From contig JBBSEZ010000035.1 in the NCBI GenBank assembly GCA_038239195.1, forward strand, positions 1-36,091: DNA of 36,091 nt. Direction: 5' to 3'. Made by a program: the position numbers and the translations under genes. The stretch is from JBBSEZ01 sp038239195 (lineage in GTDB: Bacteria > Planctomycetota > Planctomycetia > Gemmatales > Gemmataceae). Position 1 is the stretch's first letter. The number at the start of each line of letters is the position of its first letter. The notes under the pieces are model-generated. The model saw only the letters and a list, made by a program, of their open reading frames with translations. It was not told the DNA's origin and made no database searches. Shown here piece by piece: positions 16,400 to 24,957 of this stretch.

Positions 16400-16500
16400 C
16401 AAGGTGACAAGGTGAGGGGGTGACAGGGTGACAGGGTGACAGAAGAAGAGGCGGGCGCTCCTTGTCACCCTGTCCCCCCCTCACCTTGTCACCTTGTCAC
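16396..16500. repeat. Palindrome built from GTGACAAG/GTGACAGG tandem units
   Basis: Arms 16396-16433 and 16463-16500 (38 bases) are complementary with one mismatch. Each arm is itself a run of eight-base direct repeats (GTGACAAG twice, a G-run, then TGACAGGG units). It occupies most of the gap between mlaF and the MCE gene and includes the mlaF stop codon. It may reduce read-through within the operon. Confidence 0.8.
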
Positions 16501-16529
16501 CCGCCTTCACTCTCGAAAGATGAACCACC

Positions 16530-18104
16530 ATGAACGAACGCAGAATGCGCCTGGGGATCGGCCTGTTCGTCGTGCTCGCCGGCGTCTTGCTGGCGGCGAT
16601 GGTGGTTATGTTCGGCAGCGCCCCGACCCTGTTCAAACGGACCAAGACCTACACGGTCCGGTTCAGCGATGCGCCGGGGGTCAGCCCCGGGACGCCGGTG
16701 CGCCGCTCCGGCGTGCGCATCGGGACCGTGCGCGAGGTCGAGCTCGACGACGAGCGCGGCATCGTCCGCGTCAAGGTCGCCATCGACCCGCCGCACACCC
16801 TGCGCAACAACGAGGTGCCCACGCTCGTCGTTGGCCTGCTCGGCAGCGACGCCAGCATCGACTTCATCCCCAAGCCGACCGAGGACGGCGCCCCCCTCGA
16901 CCGCGGGCTCGTCGAGCCAGGATCGGAACTGGTCGGCATTCGGGCAGTCAACGTCGGGACGCTCCTCTCGCGCGCCTCCGAGGTGGTGCCCACGACGCAG
17001 GAAACGCTCAACGACATGCGCAAGTCGATGCAGCGGTTGGAGAAGCTCGCTGCCCGCATCGAGAAGCTCACGCCGGTCGCCGAGGAGACCATGCGCGAGT
17101 ACACCAAGCTCGCCAAGCAGGCGCAGAAGACGTTGCCGGCCATCGAGAAGACCAACAACGAGTTCGGCGAACTGGCGCGCTCCGCCCGCCAGACGTTGCC
17201 GGAGTTGCAGCGCACCAACGAGGAGGTGCGCGAGCTGAGCCGCAGCGTCCGCGAGACGGTGCCCGAGCTGCGCGAAACCAACAAGCAGGTCGGCGGGCTG
17301 GCCAAGGACGCGCGGGCGGCCCTGCCCGACCTACAGCGCACCAACGAGGAGGTGCGCGAGCTGGCCCGCAGCGTGCGCGAGACGGTCCCGACGGTGCGCG
17401 CCACCACCGAGGACGTGGGCGCGGCGGCGCGGCGCATGACCTCGCTGGCCGAGACGCTCGACGTCTTGGTGCAGGAGAACCGCAAGATGGTGGTGGACAC
17501 GCTGAAGAGCGTCAACGAGGCGTCCGGGCGCGCCAACCGCGCCCTCAACGACGAGAACCTGAAGAACCTCCAGGCCACGCTCATCAACCTCCGCTCCGCC
17601 AGCGAGGCGATGCCCAGCCTGACGAAGAACACCGACGAGACGATGAAGGAGGCCCGCGTGACAGTGCGGCGGCTCAACGAGACGCTGCCGAAGATCGACG
17701 CGCTGGTGACCGATCTCCAGCGGATCGCACGGCCCGTCGGCGACCGCAGCGACCGCATCTCGAAGAACCTCGACGAAAGCCTGGAGAAGCTGAACGCCGT
17801 GCTCGGCGACGCGCGCGCCCTGATGAGCTCCATCGACCGCGCCAACGGGACCTTCCGCCGGCTGCTCACCGACCCGTCGGTGTACAACAACCTCGACGCC
17901 GCCGTCGCCGGGTTGCCGCGCATGGTCCCGCGCCTGGAGCGCATCCTCAAGGACTTCGAGACGTTCGCCGACAAGCTGGCGCGACACCCGGAACTGCTCG
18001 GCGTCCGCGGCGCGGTCGCCCCGGGGAGCGGGCTGAAGAGCCCGCCCACCCCACCGATCATGCCGGGCGGAGCGCCGGGGCCGGTGATCTACCCGCATCG
18101 GTGA
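16530..18104 (+). CDS. MlaD-type MCE-domain protein with long helical tail
   Basis: A 524-residue periplasmic lipid-binding protein anchored by an N-terminal membrane segment (about residues 5-27). The MCE domain spans about 34-115 (YTVRFSDAPGVSPGTPV, RRSGVRIGTVREVEL). From about 150 to 480 the protein is strongly helical, consistent with the coiled needle seen in long MCE proteins, and includes two near-identical 42-residue units. The C-terminus is Pro/Gly-rich. It is the substrate-binding partner of the preceding permease and ATPase. The ribosome site is weak, so the start is the first ATG that includes the membrane anchor. Confidence 0.9.
   Translation: MNERRMRLGIGLFVVLAGVLLAAMVVMFGSAPTLFKRTKTYTVRFSDAPGVSPGTPVRRSGVRIGTVREVELDDERGIVRVKVAIDPPHTLRNNEVPTLVVGLLGSDASIDFIPKPTEDGAPLDRGLVEPGSELVGIRAVNVGTLLSRASEVVPTTQETLNDMRKSMQRLEKLAARIEKLTPVAEETMREYTKLAKQAQKTLPAIEKTNNEFGELARSARQTLPELQRTNEEVRELSRSVRETVPELRETNKQVGGLAKDARAALPDLQRTNEEVRELARSVRETVPTVRATTEDVGAAARRMTSLAETLDVLVQENRKMVVDTLKSVNEASGRANRALNDENLKNLQATLINLRSASEAMPSLTKNTDETMKEARVTVRRLNETLPKIDALVTDLQRIARPVGDRSDRISKNLDESLEKLNAVLGDARALMSSIDRANGTFRRLLTDPSVYNNLDAAVAGLPRMVPRLERILKDFETFADKLARHPELLGVRGAVAPGSGLKSPPTPPIMPGGAPGPVIYPHR
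17208..17390 (+). repeat. Internal 126-base tandem duplication in the MCE gene
   Basis: Bases 17208-17264 and 17334-17390 are nearly identical and 126 bases (42 codons) apart; both encode QRTNEEVREL followed by a SVRETVP segment. This is a heptad-compatible duplication that lengthens the helical tail. Confidence 0.75.
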
Positions 18105-18120
18105 GCGCCTCAACCCATTG

Positions 18121-18175
18121 AGCCGCCGAGCTCTGCTCGGCGCTCGCCCGCCGCGCCGAGTAGAGCTCGGCGGCT
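18121..18175. repeat. Double-hairpin palindromic repeat (copy A)
   Basis: Arms 18121-18142 and 18154-18175 (22 bases) are complementary with one mismatch. Each arm is also a small hairpin: GCCGAGC, three bases, GCTCGGC. It lies between convergent genes and may terminate both. The same arm sequence reappears inside a kinase gene at 25459-25555. Confidence 0.75.
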
Positions 18176-18188
18176 AAACGGGCAAGGG

Positions 18189-18923
18189 TCACGGCCGCTC
18201 GAACTTGCTCGCCTCGGCGCTGGGGAGGAACTTGTACCCGGTGATGGTCAACTCGGTGAAGCGCCGGCCGTTGATCGTCATCACCTCCTTGGCGGGGAGC
18301 TTGACGCTGCCGAAATACTTGTGGCCGCTGTAGAGATACTCCTTGTCCACCGGCACGCCCGCCTCGGTGGCGCGCCGGGCGATCTTGGCCAGTAGGCCGC
18401 TGTTCTTGAAGAAGTAGAGGCTCGAGTCGGCGTGCCCGCGGTGGACCACCTTGATGCCCACGACGGCCTGGCCGCCGACCTTGCCCTCGGGCAGCACGGA
18501 GAGCGCGAAACCGGGCTTCTTGAGGGGGACGAGCGTGGCGAGCCAGTGGACGTAGACCTCCTCGCGGAGCTCGCTGAGGCCCTGCTTGTTGAGCTCGACG
18601 GGCGGCCCGCCGACGCGCTCCCAGCCCTTGTCGCCGTTGAGCACCCGGACGATGGTCAGGCGCTTCTCGACCTCGATCGTCAGGCGGAGGCGGTCGGGGA
18701 GGCTGCGCACGACCTCGCTGGTGAACGTGAGGTCCTTGCTGGCCTGCGCCTGGGCGCCGATCTCCGTGCGCGAGCAGATAAGGGCCTTGGTGAGCGGGCC
18801 CTCCCCGCCGTGGGCCGTGATGCCCTTGTTGACGATGGCCAGGGCGGCCGCGTTGGCCCAGGCTGGCCCCGCCATCGACACCAGCGCCAGCACCGCCAGG
18901 GCCCACTTCGCGCTCGTTCGCAT
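18189..18923 (-). CDS. Secreted LolA-like protein
   Basis: A 244-residue protein with a clear signal peptide (residues 1-24, KWALAVLALVSMAGPAWA). The mature part has many beta strands and resembles the lipoprotein-carrier (LolA/LppX-like) fold common in planctomycete exported proteins: RLRLTIEVEKRLTIVRVLNG, GWERVGG, and a late YLYSGHKYFGSVKLPAKEVM segment. The ATG at 18923 has GGAGG eight bases upstream; a longer frame upstream is not supported. Its position beside the MCE operon is suggestive of lipid handling, but the genes are convergent. Confidence 0.7.
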   Translation of the reverse strand: MRTSAKWALAVLALVSMAGPAWANAAALAIVNKGITAHGGEGPLTKALICSRTEIGAQAQASKDLTFTSEVVRSLPDRLRLTIEVEKRLTIVRVLNGDKGWERVGGPPVELNKQGLSELREEVYVHWLATLVPLKKPGFALSVLPEGKVGGQAVVGIKVVHRGHADSSLYFFKNSGLLAKIARRATEAGVPVDKEYLYSGHKYFGSVKLPAKEVMTINGRRFTELTITGYKFLPSAEASKFERP

Positions 18924-19063
18924 CGCCTCGACCTCCGGGTAGGGGCAGAGCAACAGACTTCCGCAACTTCTCCGTTGTATCGCAGCGCACGCGTGCCTGT
19001 CCACGCCAGCGCCGCGCCGGTAGGATGCCCTCGGGCCCCGGACACCCAGCGGAGACGATCGGG

Positions 19064-19600
19064 ATGGCCAAAACCAGGCGACCTGCCGCGCCCGCCGAGG
19101 ACGACCTCACCGGCTTGCTCCAGCGCATCGACCGCTGGCTGAAGAAACACCGCGCGCACTTCTACCAGGCCCTCGCGCCCGGCGCGACCGAGGAAGAGCT
19201 ACAGGCCCTTCCCGGAAAGTTTCTGCCGGAGGAGCTGCGGACCTGGCTGACCTGGCACAACGGCCAGGGCGACGAGATCGTCGGCTCGTTCGTCGAGAGC
19301 TGGAACCTGATGAGCGTGGCACAAATCCTCGAGGCGAAAGAAATGCTCGACGCCGAGGCCGCGCCCACGCCTGGCTGGAAGACGACCTGGATACCGCTGC
19401 TCGACGACGGCGCCGACGATTATGTCTGCCTGTGTCCGGACAAGGGGACCGTCCCGGTGCGCGAGGTATGGCAGGGGCACAAGCGGCACGCAGTCGTCGC
19501 GGCGTCGCTGACGGAGTGGGCGCGAGACTTCGCGACGGCCCTCGAGGCGGGGGCGTTCGTCGAAGACCCGGAGCGCGGCGGGCTTCATCGGCAGGCGTAG
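19064..19600 (+). CDS. SMI1/KNR4 (SUKH) family protein
   Basis: A 178-residue soluble protein with the SMI1/KNR4 pattern: GATEEELQALPGKFLPEELRTWLTWHNGQ, a long middle helix, then WIPLLDDGADDYVCL and a C-terminal LTEWARDF helix. Members are often immunity proteins for secreted toxins, but many stand-alone copies have unknown roles; no toxin gene is next to it. The ATG at 19064 is chosen because the preceding 13 codons are unstructured and GGAG lies upstream of it. Confidence 0.78.
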   Translation: MAKTRRPAAPAEDDLTGLLQRIDRWLKKHRAHFYQALAPGATEEELQALPGKFLPEELRTWLTWHNGQGDEIVGSFVESWNLMSVAQILEAKEMLDAEAAPTPGWKTTWIPLLDDGADDYVCLCPDKGTVPVREVWQGHKRHAVVAASLTEWARDFATALEAGAFVEDPERGGLHRQA

Positions 19601-19672
19601 TTCGAGCCGTTCTCGGGCCCGCGAAAAAAGTTGGCGGACTTTTCGAGGAAAGCTGCTTCTCCGGGAGGGAGC

Positions 19673-20266
19673 ATGGCGAACGACGAGCCCGCCAGCCCCT
19701 CGGACCATTCGCTGCTCCGGCGCTACCGGGGCGGGAGCCAGGACGCGGCCACGCAACTCTACCTCCGCTACGCCCGCCGGTTGCAGGGCCTCGCCCGCGC
19801 CCAGATCTCGCCGGAACTGGCGCGGCGCGTGGACGTGGACGACGTCGTGCAGTCGGCCTTCGGCAGCTTCTTCCGGCGGGCGGGCAGCGGGTTCTACGAC
19901 GCGCCTGTCGGGGACGACCTGTGGCGGCTCTTTCTCGTGATCGCCTTGCACAAGGTGCGCGGGCAAGGGGCCTTTCACCGGGCCGCCCGCCGAGACGTCC
20001 GCCGGACGCAAGGGCTCGCCGCCGGCACGGGCGAGGGCGAATGGGAGGCGGAGGCGGACACGGCGTCCTACGCCTTCCTCGACCTGGCGGTCCGCGAGGC
20101 ACTGGGGCGCTTGCTCCCCGCCCACCGGCAGATGGTGGAACTGCGGGTCGCGGGACACACCGTCGAGGAGATCGCCTGCCAGACGGCCCGCTCGAAGCGG
20201 ACGGTCGAGCGCCTGTTGCGGGAAGCACGCGAGCGACTCGGTGAGCTCCTGGAGGAGGACCATTGA
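19673..20266 (+). CDS. ECF-like sigma factor
   Basis: A 197-residue RNA polymerase sigma factor with regions 2 and 4 only. Region 2 includes DVDDVVQSAFGSFFRRA; region 4 ends with the helix-turn-helix VEEIACQTARSKRTVERLLREAR. GGAGG lies four bases before the ATG. Its stop is followed one base later by the start of a Ser/Thr kinase gene. Sigma factors next to Ser/Thr kinases are a known planctomycete arrangement, and no anti-sigma gene is visible here, so phosphorylation or an interaction with the kinase N-terminus may control it (inference). Confidence 0.88.
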   Translation: MANDEPASPSDHSLLRRYRGGSQDAATQLYLRYARRLQGLARAQISPELARRVDVDDVVQSAFGSFFRRAGSGFYDAPVGDDLWRLFLVIALHKVRGQGAFHRAARRDVRRTQGLAAGTGEGEWEAEADTASYAFLDLAVREALGRLLPAHRQMVELRVAGHTVEEIACQTARSKRTVERLLREARERLGELLEEDH

Positions 20267-20267
20267 C

Positions 20268-23200
20268 ATGGGCCGCGAGGTCGAGGACGCTCGAGAAGAG
20301 CTGGACGACAGGGTCGCCGCCTACGAGGCAGTCTCGGCCCGGGACGCCGAGGCAGATCTCGAGGAGTTCCTGCCCGCGCGTTCTCACCCCCTTTACCGGG
20401 CCGTGCTGCGCGAGCTGGTCCGGGTCGATCTCGAGCGGGGTTGGTCGTGCGGCCGGCCCCGGCCTTTGCGCGAATACCAGGCGCGCTTCCCCGAGCTCTT
20501 CGAGCGCCCCGCGGACGTACGCGAGGTCGCGTTCGAGGAGTATCGTCTGCGCTGCCAGGCGGGCGAGGCGCCCACGCCGGCCGAGTACCGTGCGGCCTAC
20601 GGCGTCGCCACCGACGACTGGCCCACGTATTCCGCCCCACGCGAGGAGAACGCGCAGCCGCCCCGTCCCTTCTCCCTGCCAGGCGGGCTCGGGGCGGGGC
20701 TCGGTTCGTGGGGGGCGTCTCACCCGCCCGCCGCCGGGCTGCTCCTGGACGATTTGGAGGGCGCGAGCCCCGAGACGGCCAGGTTGCTGGCCCTGGCGGC
20801 CCTGCCCACGGCGGAGAGCGCGTTTTTGAGCTTTCGGCTCCTCGCGGAGCTGGGCCGGGGCGCCTTCGGGCGCGTCTACCTGGCCCGGCAGGGCGACCTC
20901 GCCAACCGGCTGGTCGCCCTGAAGGTCTCGGTCAAGCAGGCCACCGAGCCGCAGGCGCTGGCCCGGCTCCAGCACACGAACATCGTGCCCATCTACTCCC
21001 TGCATCAGGCCGGCCTGTTTCAGGCGGTGTGCATGCCCTACCTCGGGCCGGTCACCCTGGCCGACCTGCTCGACGAATGGCGGTTGCGCCCGGCGCTGCC
21101 GACCTCTGGGCGGGCCCTCGTGGAGGCGCTGCGCCGCCGGCAAAGCGCCTTCCCCCACGTGCCGGGCGGCCCCGAGGGGAAGCCGGCCCTGGTCGGGGCA
21201 GGCGCGACGATCCCCCTGCGCATTTTGGAGCGCCTCAGCTACGTGGGGGCGATCCTGTGGGTGGGCGCCCGGCTGGCCGACGGGCTGGCGCACGCCCACG
21301 AACGGGGCGTGCTGCACCGGGACCTGAAGCCGGCCAACGTGCTGCTCAGCGACGAGGGCCAACCCATGTTGCTGGACTTCAACCTGGCCGCCGACATGAG
21401 CGAGAGCGCGGCGGCCCGAGTGGGGGGCACGCTGCCCTACATGGCGCCGGAACACCTCGAAGCGTTCCAGGGCCATGACCGCACGGTGGACGCCCGGAGC
21501 GATTTGTACGCCCTCGGGGTGATCCTCTATGAGTTGTTGACAGGGCGCCTGCCGTTCGGGGCCCCTCAGGGCCGGCCAGGCGAAGTCCTCCCCCAGATGA
21601 TTGCCGAGCGCGGGCGCCCCTTGTTTGGGCCGCGACTCTTGAACGAGGCGGTGTCGCCGGCCGTCGAGTCGATCCTCCAGCGGCTTTTGGCGCGCGACCC
21701 AGGGCGGCGCTACCAGACGGCCGACGAACTGCGCGAGGACCTGGATCGCCACCTCGACGACCGCCCGCTGCGCCACGCCCCGAACCGATCCCCGCGCGAG
21801 CGGCTGGGGAAGTGGTGTCGGCGGCATCCTCGCTTCACGTCCCCGCTGGCCGCGGGGGCGCTGCTGGTGGCGCTCGTCGTCGGCCTGGTCGCCGTGGGCT
21901 GGTGGCGCGCGTACCTGGCCGAATGGGGACGCGCCGAGCAGGTCGAGGGAAAGCTGGCCGACCGGGAGGGCCAGGTGGCTGGGCTGCGCAAGCAGGCGGT
22001 CGGGCTGCGCGAGCAGGCGAACCTCGACCTCCGTCAATTCCGCGAGGCGCTGGCCCTGCTGGAGGACCGCGACGGCGAGGTGCGAGCAGTGCAGGCCCTC
22101 TTCGAGGCGGGGCCGCTGCTGGAAGAACAGCCGGGCGCCCATCTGGAGCAGTGCCGGCGGGCCCTGGCGCGATACAAGGTGTTGGAAGACGCCGCCTGGC
22201 AAGAGCGGCCCGGCTTCCGGCTGCTGCCGCCCAGCGAGCAGGACCGGCTGCGGCGAGACGTGGGCGAGCTGCTCTACCTGCTCGCCCGGGAACCGCTTCT
22301 GCGAGTGGCCCGCGCAGCAGAAATCAGTCACGAGGCCGAGGAGAGTGCCCTTCTCCTGCCCCTGCCCGCCCCCGGGAGGGCGTCGCTCGGCGCGGTGCGG
22401 GCGGCCAGCGACGCCCGCGTCCGGGAGGCGCTCGCGCTGAACGAGCGGGCGGCGAAGTGTTTCCCGGAGGGCCGGCCCGCCTGCTGTCTGCTGCTCCAGC
22501 GCGCCGTGGCAACCCGGTTTCTCGGAAAGAAGGCCGAGTACGAGCGCCTGGCCACGGAGGCCCGGAAGGTGCGCCCGCGCTCCACCCGCGACTTCTACCT
22601 GTCGGCGTGCGAGCACGCGCAGCTCGGGCAATTCGCGACGGCCCTGCCGCTTGCGGAGGAGGCGCGCCGCCGCGACCCGCACAAGTTCGGGCCGTGGTTC
22701 CTGCTCGGCCTGTGCCACGCCCGCCTGGGGGCTACGGCCCAGGCGGAGCATTGCTACGACGTTGGCCTGGCGTTGCGGCCCGACTGGCCGATGGTGCATT
22801 TCAACCGCGGCCTGGCCCGTCTGGAACTGGGGAGCTGGAAAGAGGCCCAGTCCGACTTCGACGCGGTGCTGGCCGCCCTCCCGGCGCTGGCCCCTGCCTA
22901 TACCCACCGCGCCCAGGCCTTGGAGGGCCTCGAAAAGTACGCCGAGGCGATCCAGGACGTGACCGCGGCGCTGCGGCTGCGCCCTTCGGCCGAACTGCAC
23001 GCCTACCGGGCCCGGCTGCGCGACCTGGCCGAGAAACCAGCGGGCGCGCGCGAGGACCGGGCATTCGTGTTCTCGGTGTCGCCGGCCGGGGCAGACGGCT
23101 GGGTGGAACGGGCGCGGCTCCGCGCGGACAAGGAGCCGCTCCTGGCGATCGCGGCCTGCAAACGCGCTCTGGAAGTAGACGCGCGCCACCTGGCGGCCCT

Positions 23201-23633
23201 GGAGTTGCTTGCCGACGTGCTGAGCAAGCAACCCGGCCACGGCGACGAGGCGGTGCGCACCCTGGACCGCGCGGTCCGCGCTTACCCTGACGCGGTTGCC
23301 CCCCTCATTGCCAGGGCGCTGCTCCAGGCTCGCCTGGGGCGCCGCAAGGCGGCCCATCGGGACGTGGAGGCCTGCCGGAAGCTCGACAAGGGCCCCCAGA
23401 CGCTCTACCAGGCCGCCTGCGTCTACGCCCTAACCTCCCCGCAAGACCCAGGGGACCGCGAACGGGCCCTGGTCCTTCTGGGGGCGGCCGTGCTGGGCGG
23501 TCAGGGCGACGGAATGGAACACGACGTCTACCTTGCCAACCTGCGCGACGACCGCCGATTCGAGCACCTGGTGAAAGTCATCCGCGACGGGCGCGCTCTG
23601 GCCCCCTCCCCTCAGCACAGGAAGTCACCATGA
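20268..23633 (+). CDS. Transmembrane Ser/Thr protein kinase with TPR domain
   Basis: A 1121-residue protein. Residues 1-180 are a sigma-partner-like N-terminal extension rich in Arg and Glu. The kinase spans about 195-500: Gly loop GRGAFGRVY, Lys219 (VALK), HRDLKPAN with Asp352, and DFN at 370-372 in place of DFG. A large insertion (about 265-315) lies between the N- and C-lobes. One membrane segment follows (about 525-547), then a coiled stretch and TPR repeats to the C-terminus (for example GPWFLLGLCHARLG, PMVHFNRGLARLELG). The topology puts the kinase in the cytoplasm and the TPRs outside. SD sequence GGAGGAGG lies inside the end of the sigma gene. The next gene overlaps its stop by four bases. 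Confidence 0.9.
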   Translation: MGREVEDAREELDDRVAAYEAVSARDAEADLEEFLPARSHPLYRAVLRELVRVDLERGWSCGRPRPLREYQARFPELFERPADVREVAFEEYRLRCQAGEAPTPAEYRAAYGVATDDWPTYSAPREENAQPPRPFSLPGGLGAGLGSWGASHPPAAGLLLDDLEGASPETARLLALAALPTAESAFLSFRLLAELGRGAFGRVYLARQGDLANRLVALKVSVKQATEPQALARLQHTNIVPIYSLHQAGLFQAVCMPYLGPVTLADLLDEWRLRPALPTSGRALVEALRRRQSAFPHVPGGPEGKPALVGAGATIPLRILERLSYVGAILWVGARLADGLAHAHERGVLHRDLKPANVLLSDEGQPMLLDFNLAADMSESAAARVGGTLPYMAPEHLEAFQGHDRTVDARSDLYALGVILYELLTGRLPFGAPQGRPGEVLPQMIAERGRPLFGPRLLNEAVSPAVESILQRLLARDPGRRYQTADELREDLDRHLDDRPLRHAPNRSPRERLGKWCRRHPRFTSPLAAGALLVALVVGLVAVGWWRAYLAEWGRAEQVEGKLADREGQVAGLRKQAVGLREQANLDLRQFREALALLEDRDGEVRAVQALFEAGPLLEEQPGAHLEQCRRALARYKVLEDAAWQERPGFRLLPPSEQDRLRRDVGELLYLLAREPLLRVARAAEISHEAEESALLLPLPAPGRASLGAVRAASDARVREALALNERAAKCFPEGRPACCLLLQRAVATRFLGKKAEYERLATEARKVRPRSTRDFYLSACEHAQLGQFATALPLAEEARRRDPHKFGPWFLLGLCHARLGATAQAEHCYDVGLALRPDWPMVHFNRGLARLELGSWKEAQSDFDAVLAALPALAPAYTHRAQALEGLEKYAEAIQDVTAALRLRPSAELHAYRARLRDLAEKPAGAREDRAFVFSVSPAGADGWVERARLRADKEPLLAIAACKRALEVDARHLAALELLADVLSKQPGHGDEAVRTLDRAVRAYPDAVAPLIARALLQARLGRRKAAHRDVEACRKLDKGPQTLYQAACVYALTSPQDPGDRERALVLLGAAVLGGQGDGMEHDVYLANLRDDRRFEHLVKVIRDGRALAPSPQHRKSP

Positions 23634-24763
23634 CACAGAAGAACGAACGGGCGACGCTGCTCAATCGCCCCGTTCGCGCGGACGGGTGGGGGCCCGTGGA
23701 CAACCTCCTGCGCGACTTGCAGGGGCGCCAGTCCGCCCCCGACCAGGTGCGATCCTTCCTGGAGGCCGTCCGCACCGGCAGCGGCGCCGACGTGGTTTGC
23801 TGGCTGCCCGGCACCAGCGGCGGGGCCTTCCAGGCGATCGGCGACCGCCCCCTGAAGGAGGAGTGGTGCCAGCAACTCCTCCGGGAGCGGCTGGGCTCGG
23901 GCGAGGCCGGCAGCCAGCTCTGCGGGCCGGGCGACAAGGGACAAAGCGGAGGGGCCACCCCCAGCGCGGCCCTGGTCTGCCTGAACAAGGCCCGCTCGAT
24001 CTGGGCCCTGGCGCTCCGCTTCGCGCCGGCGCGAACTTTCCGGCCCAGCGACCTTCGCCTGATGGCCCTGCTCCGGCGCGTGCTGCTGAGCCACCGCCGG
24101 CAGGCGCTGGCCCAGGAGAAGCTCCAGGGGGCGCTGTTCGGCCTGGTCCGCTGCCTGGCGGCGGCGATCGGCGCCAAGCACGCCTACACGCGCGGCCACA
24201 GCGAGCGCGTCGCCCGGATCGCCGTGCGGCTGGGGGCTCGGATGGGCATTGGCGCGGCGGGGCTGAGCAACCTGTACCTGGCGGGACTGCTTCACGACGT
24301 CGGCAAGATCGGCATTCACACGGCCGTGCTCCTGAGCGAGGGGCGGTTGACCGACGAGGAGCGGGCCCACGTCGAACAACACCCGGTCATTGGCGAGGCG
24401 ATCCTGGCGGAGGTGCCGTCCCTCGGCGCGGTGCGCCAGGCGGTGCGGCACCACCACGAGCACTACGACGGCCGCGGCTACCCCGATGGCCTCGCCGGCG
24501 AATCGATCCCGCTGGCGGCGCGCATCCTGGCGGTGGCCGACTCGTGCGACGCCATGTTCTCCGCACGGCCCTACCGCCCGGGGATGCCGGCCGAGCGAGT
24601 CGATGCCATCCTGACGGCGGGGGCGGGCACGCAGTGGGACCCGGAGGTGGTCGGTCATTTCATGGCGTGTCGCAAGGAGCTCTACGGCCTGAGCCAGGCC
24701 ATCCCCGGCGACTCGGTGCTGCGAGCGGTCGAGGAACTGGTCAACGGCTGGCAGGAAGAGTGA
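23630..24763 (+). CDS. HD-GYP protein, probable c-di-GMP phosphodiesterase
   Basis: A 377-residue protein. Residues about 35-160 look like a degenerate GAF-type sensor. The HD-GYP domain (about 180-350) has His222-Asp223 in LLHDVGK, an HHEHYDGRGYP segment with Gly283-Tyr284-Pro285, and VADSCDAM, the metal and substrate set of c-di-GMP-degrading enzymes. The C-terminal 30 residues are helical. The start ATG overlaps the kinase stop as ATGA, so translation is probably coupled; sigma factor, kinase and HD-GYP form one operon. Confidence 0.9.
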   Translation: MTQKNERATLLNRPVRADGWGPVDNLLRDLQGRQSAPDQVRSFLEAVRTGSGADVVCWLPGTSGGAFQAIGDRPLKEEWCQQLLRERLGSGEAGSQLCGPGDKGQSGGATPSAALVCLNKARSIWALALRFAPARTFRPSDLRLMALLRRVLLSHRRQALAQEKLQGALFGLVRCLAAAIGAKHAYTRGHSERVARIAVRLGARMGIGAAGLSNLYLAGLLHDVGKIGIHTAVLLSEGRLTDEERAHVEQHPVIGEAILAEVPSLGAVRQAVRHHHEHYDGRGYPDGLAGESIPLAARILAVADSCDAMFSARPYRPGMPAERVDAILTAGAGTQWDPEVVGHFMACRKELYGLSQAIPGDSVLRAVEELVNGWQEE

Positions 24764-24787
24764 GCAGAGCGCCGGAGCGAGTTGCCG

Positions 24788-24816
24788 TTGCCTGCCCTTC
24801 CCCCCGCGGTTATGCT
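24788..24816 (+). promoter_or_regulatory. Candidate sigma70-type promoter for the second TPR kinase
   Basis: TTGCCT and TATGCT with a 17-base spacer, each matching four of six consensus positions, about 140 bases before the kinase start. It falls in the 194-base gap after the HD-GYP gene. Confidence 0.35.
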
Positions 24817-24919
24817 TTCTGTATCACCCACTCCCTTTTTCTCTTCGCGGGGAGGGGCGGTTCAAGGACGGGCCGCTGCGCAAGCTCCTGACACTCAGCG
24901 CCGAACGGTCCCGTCTCAC

Positions 24920-24938
24920 CGCGGTTCGGAGAACCGCG
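24920..24938 (+). promoter_or_regulatory. Small hairpin just before the kinase ribosome site
   Basis: CGCGGTTC and GAACCGCG pair around a three-base loop, directly before GGAGG at 24941-24945. It could influence translation start of the kinase. A similar stem sequence occurs in the hairpin at 3385-3419. Confidence 0.35.
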
Positions 24939-24957
24939 CTGGAGGCCACGTTTCAGG

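Noticed and set aside
13388..16468. A very long open frame on the minus strand opposite the protease and Mla genes
   Set aside because: It is antisense to three well-recognised genes, its translation is His/Arg/Gln-rich low complexity, and such frames are expected in high-GC DNA.
16396..16500. Short regular repeats that could suggest a CRISPR array
   Set aside because: Units are only eight bases, have no spacers and form a palindrome; no cas genes are near.
19064..19600. SMI1/KNR4 protein as immunity partner of a toxin system
   Set aside because: No polymorphic toxin or secretion gene is adjacent, so an immunity role is not supported.
19107..23357. A 1416-codon open frame antisense to the sigma and kinase genes
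   Set aside because: The plus strand has clear kinase, sigma and TPR motifs; the antisense product is Arg/Pro/Gln-rich without any domain.
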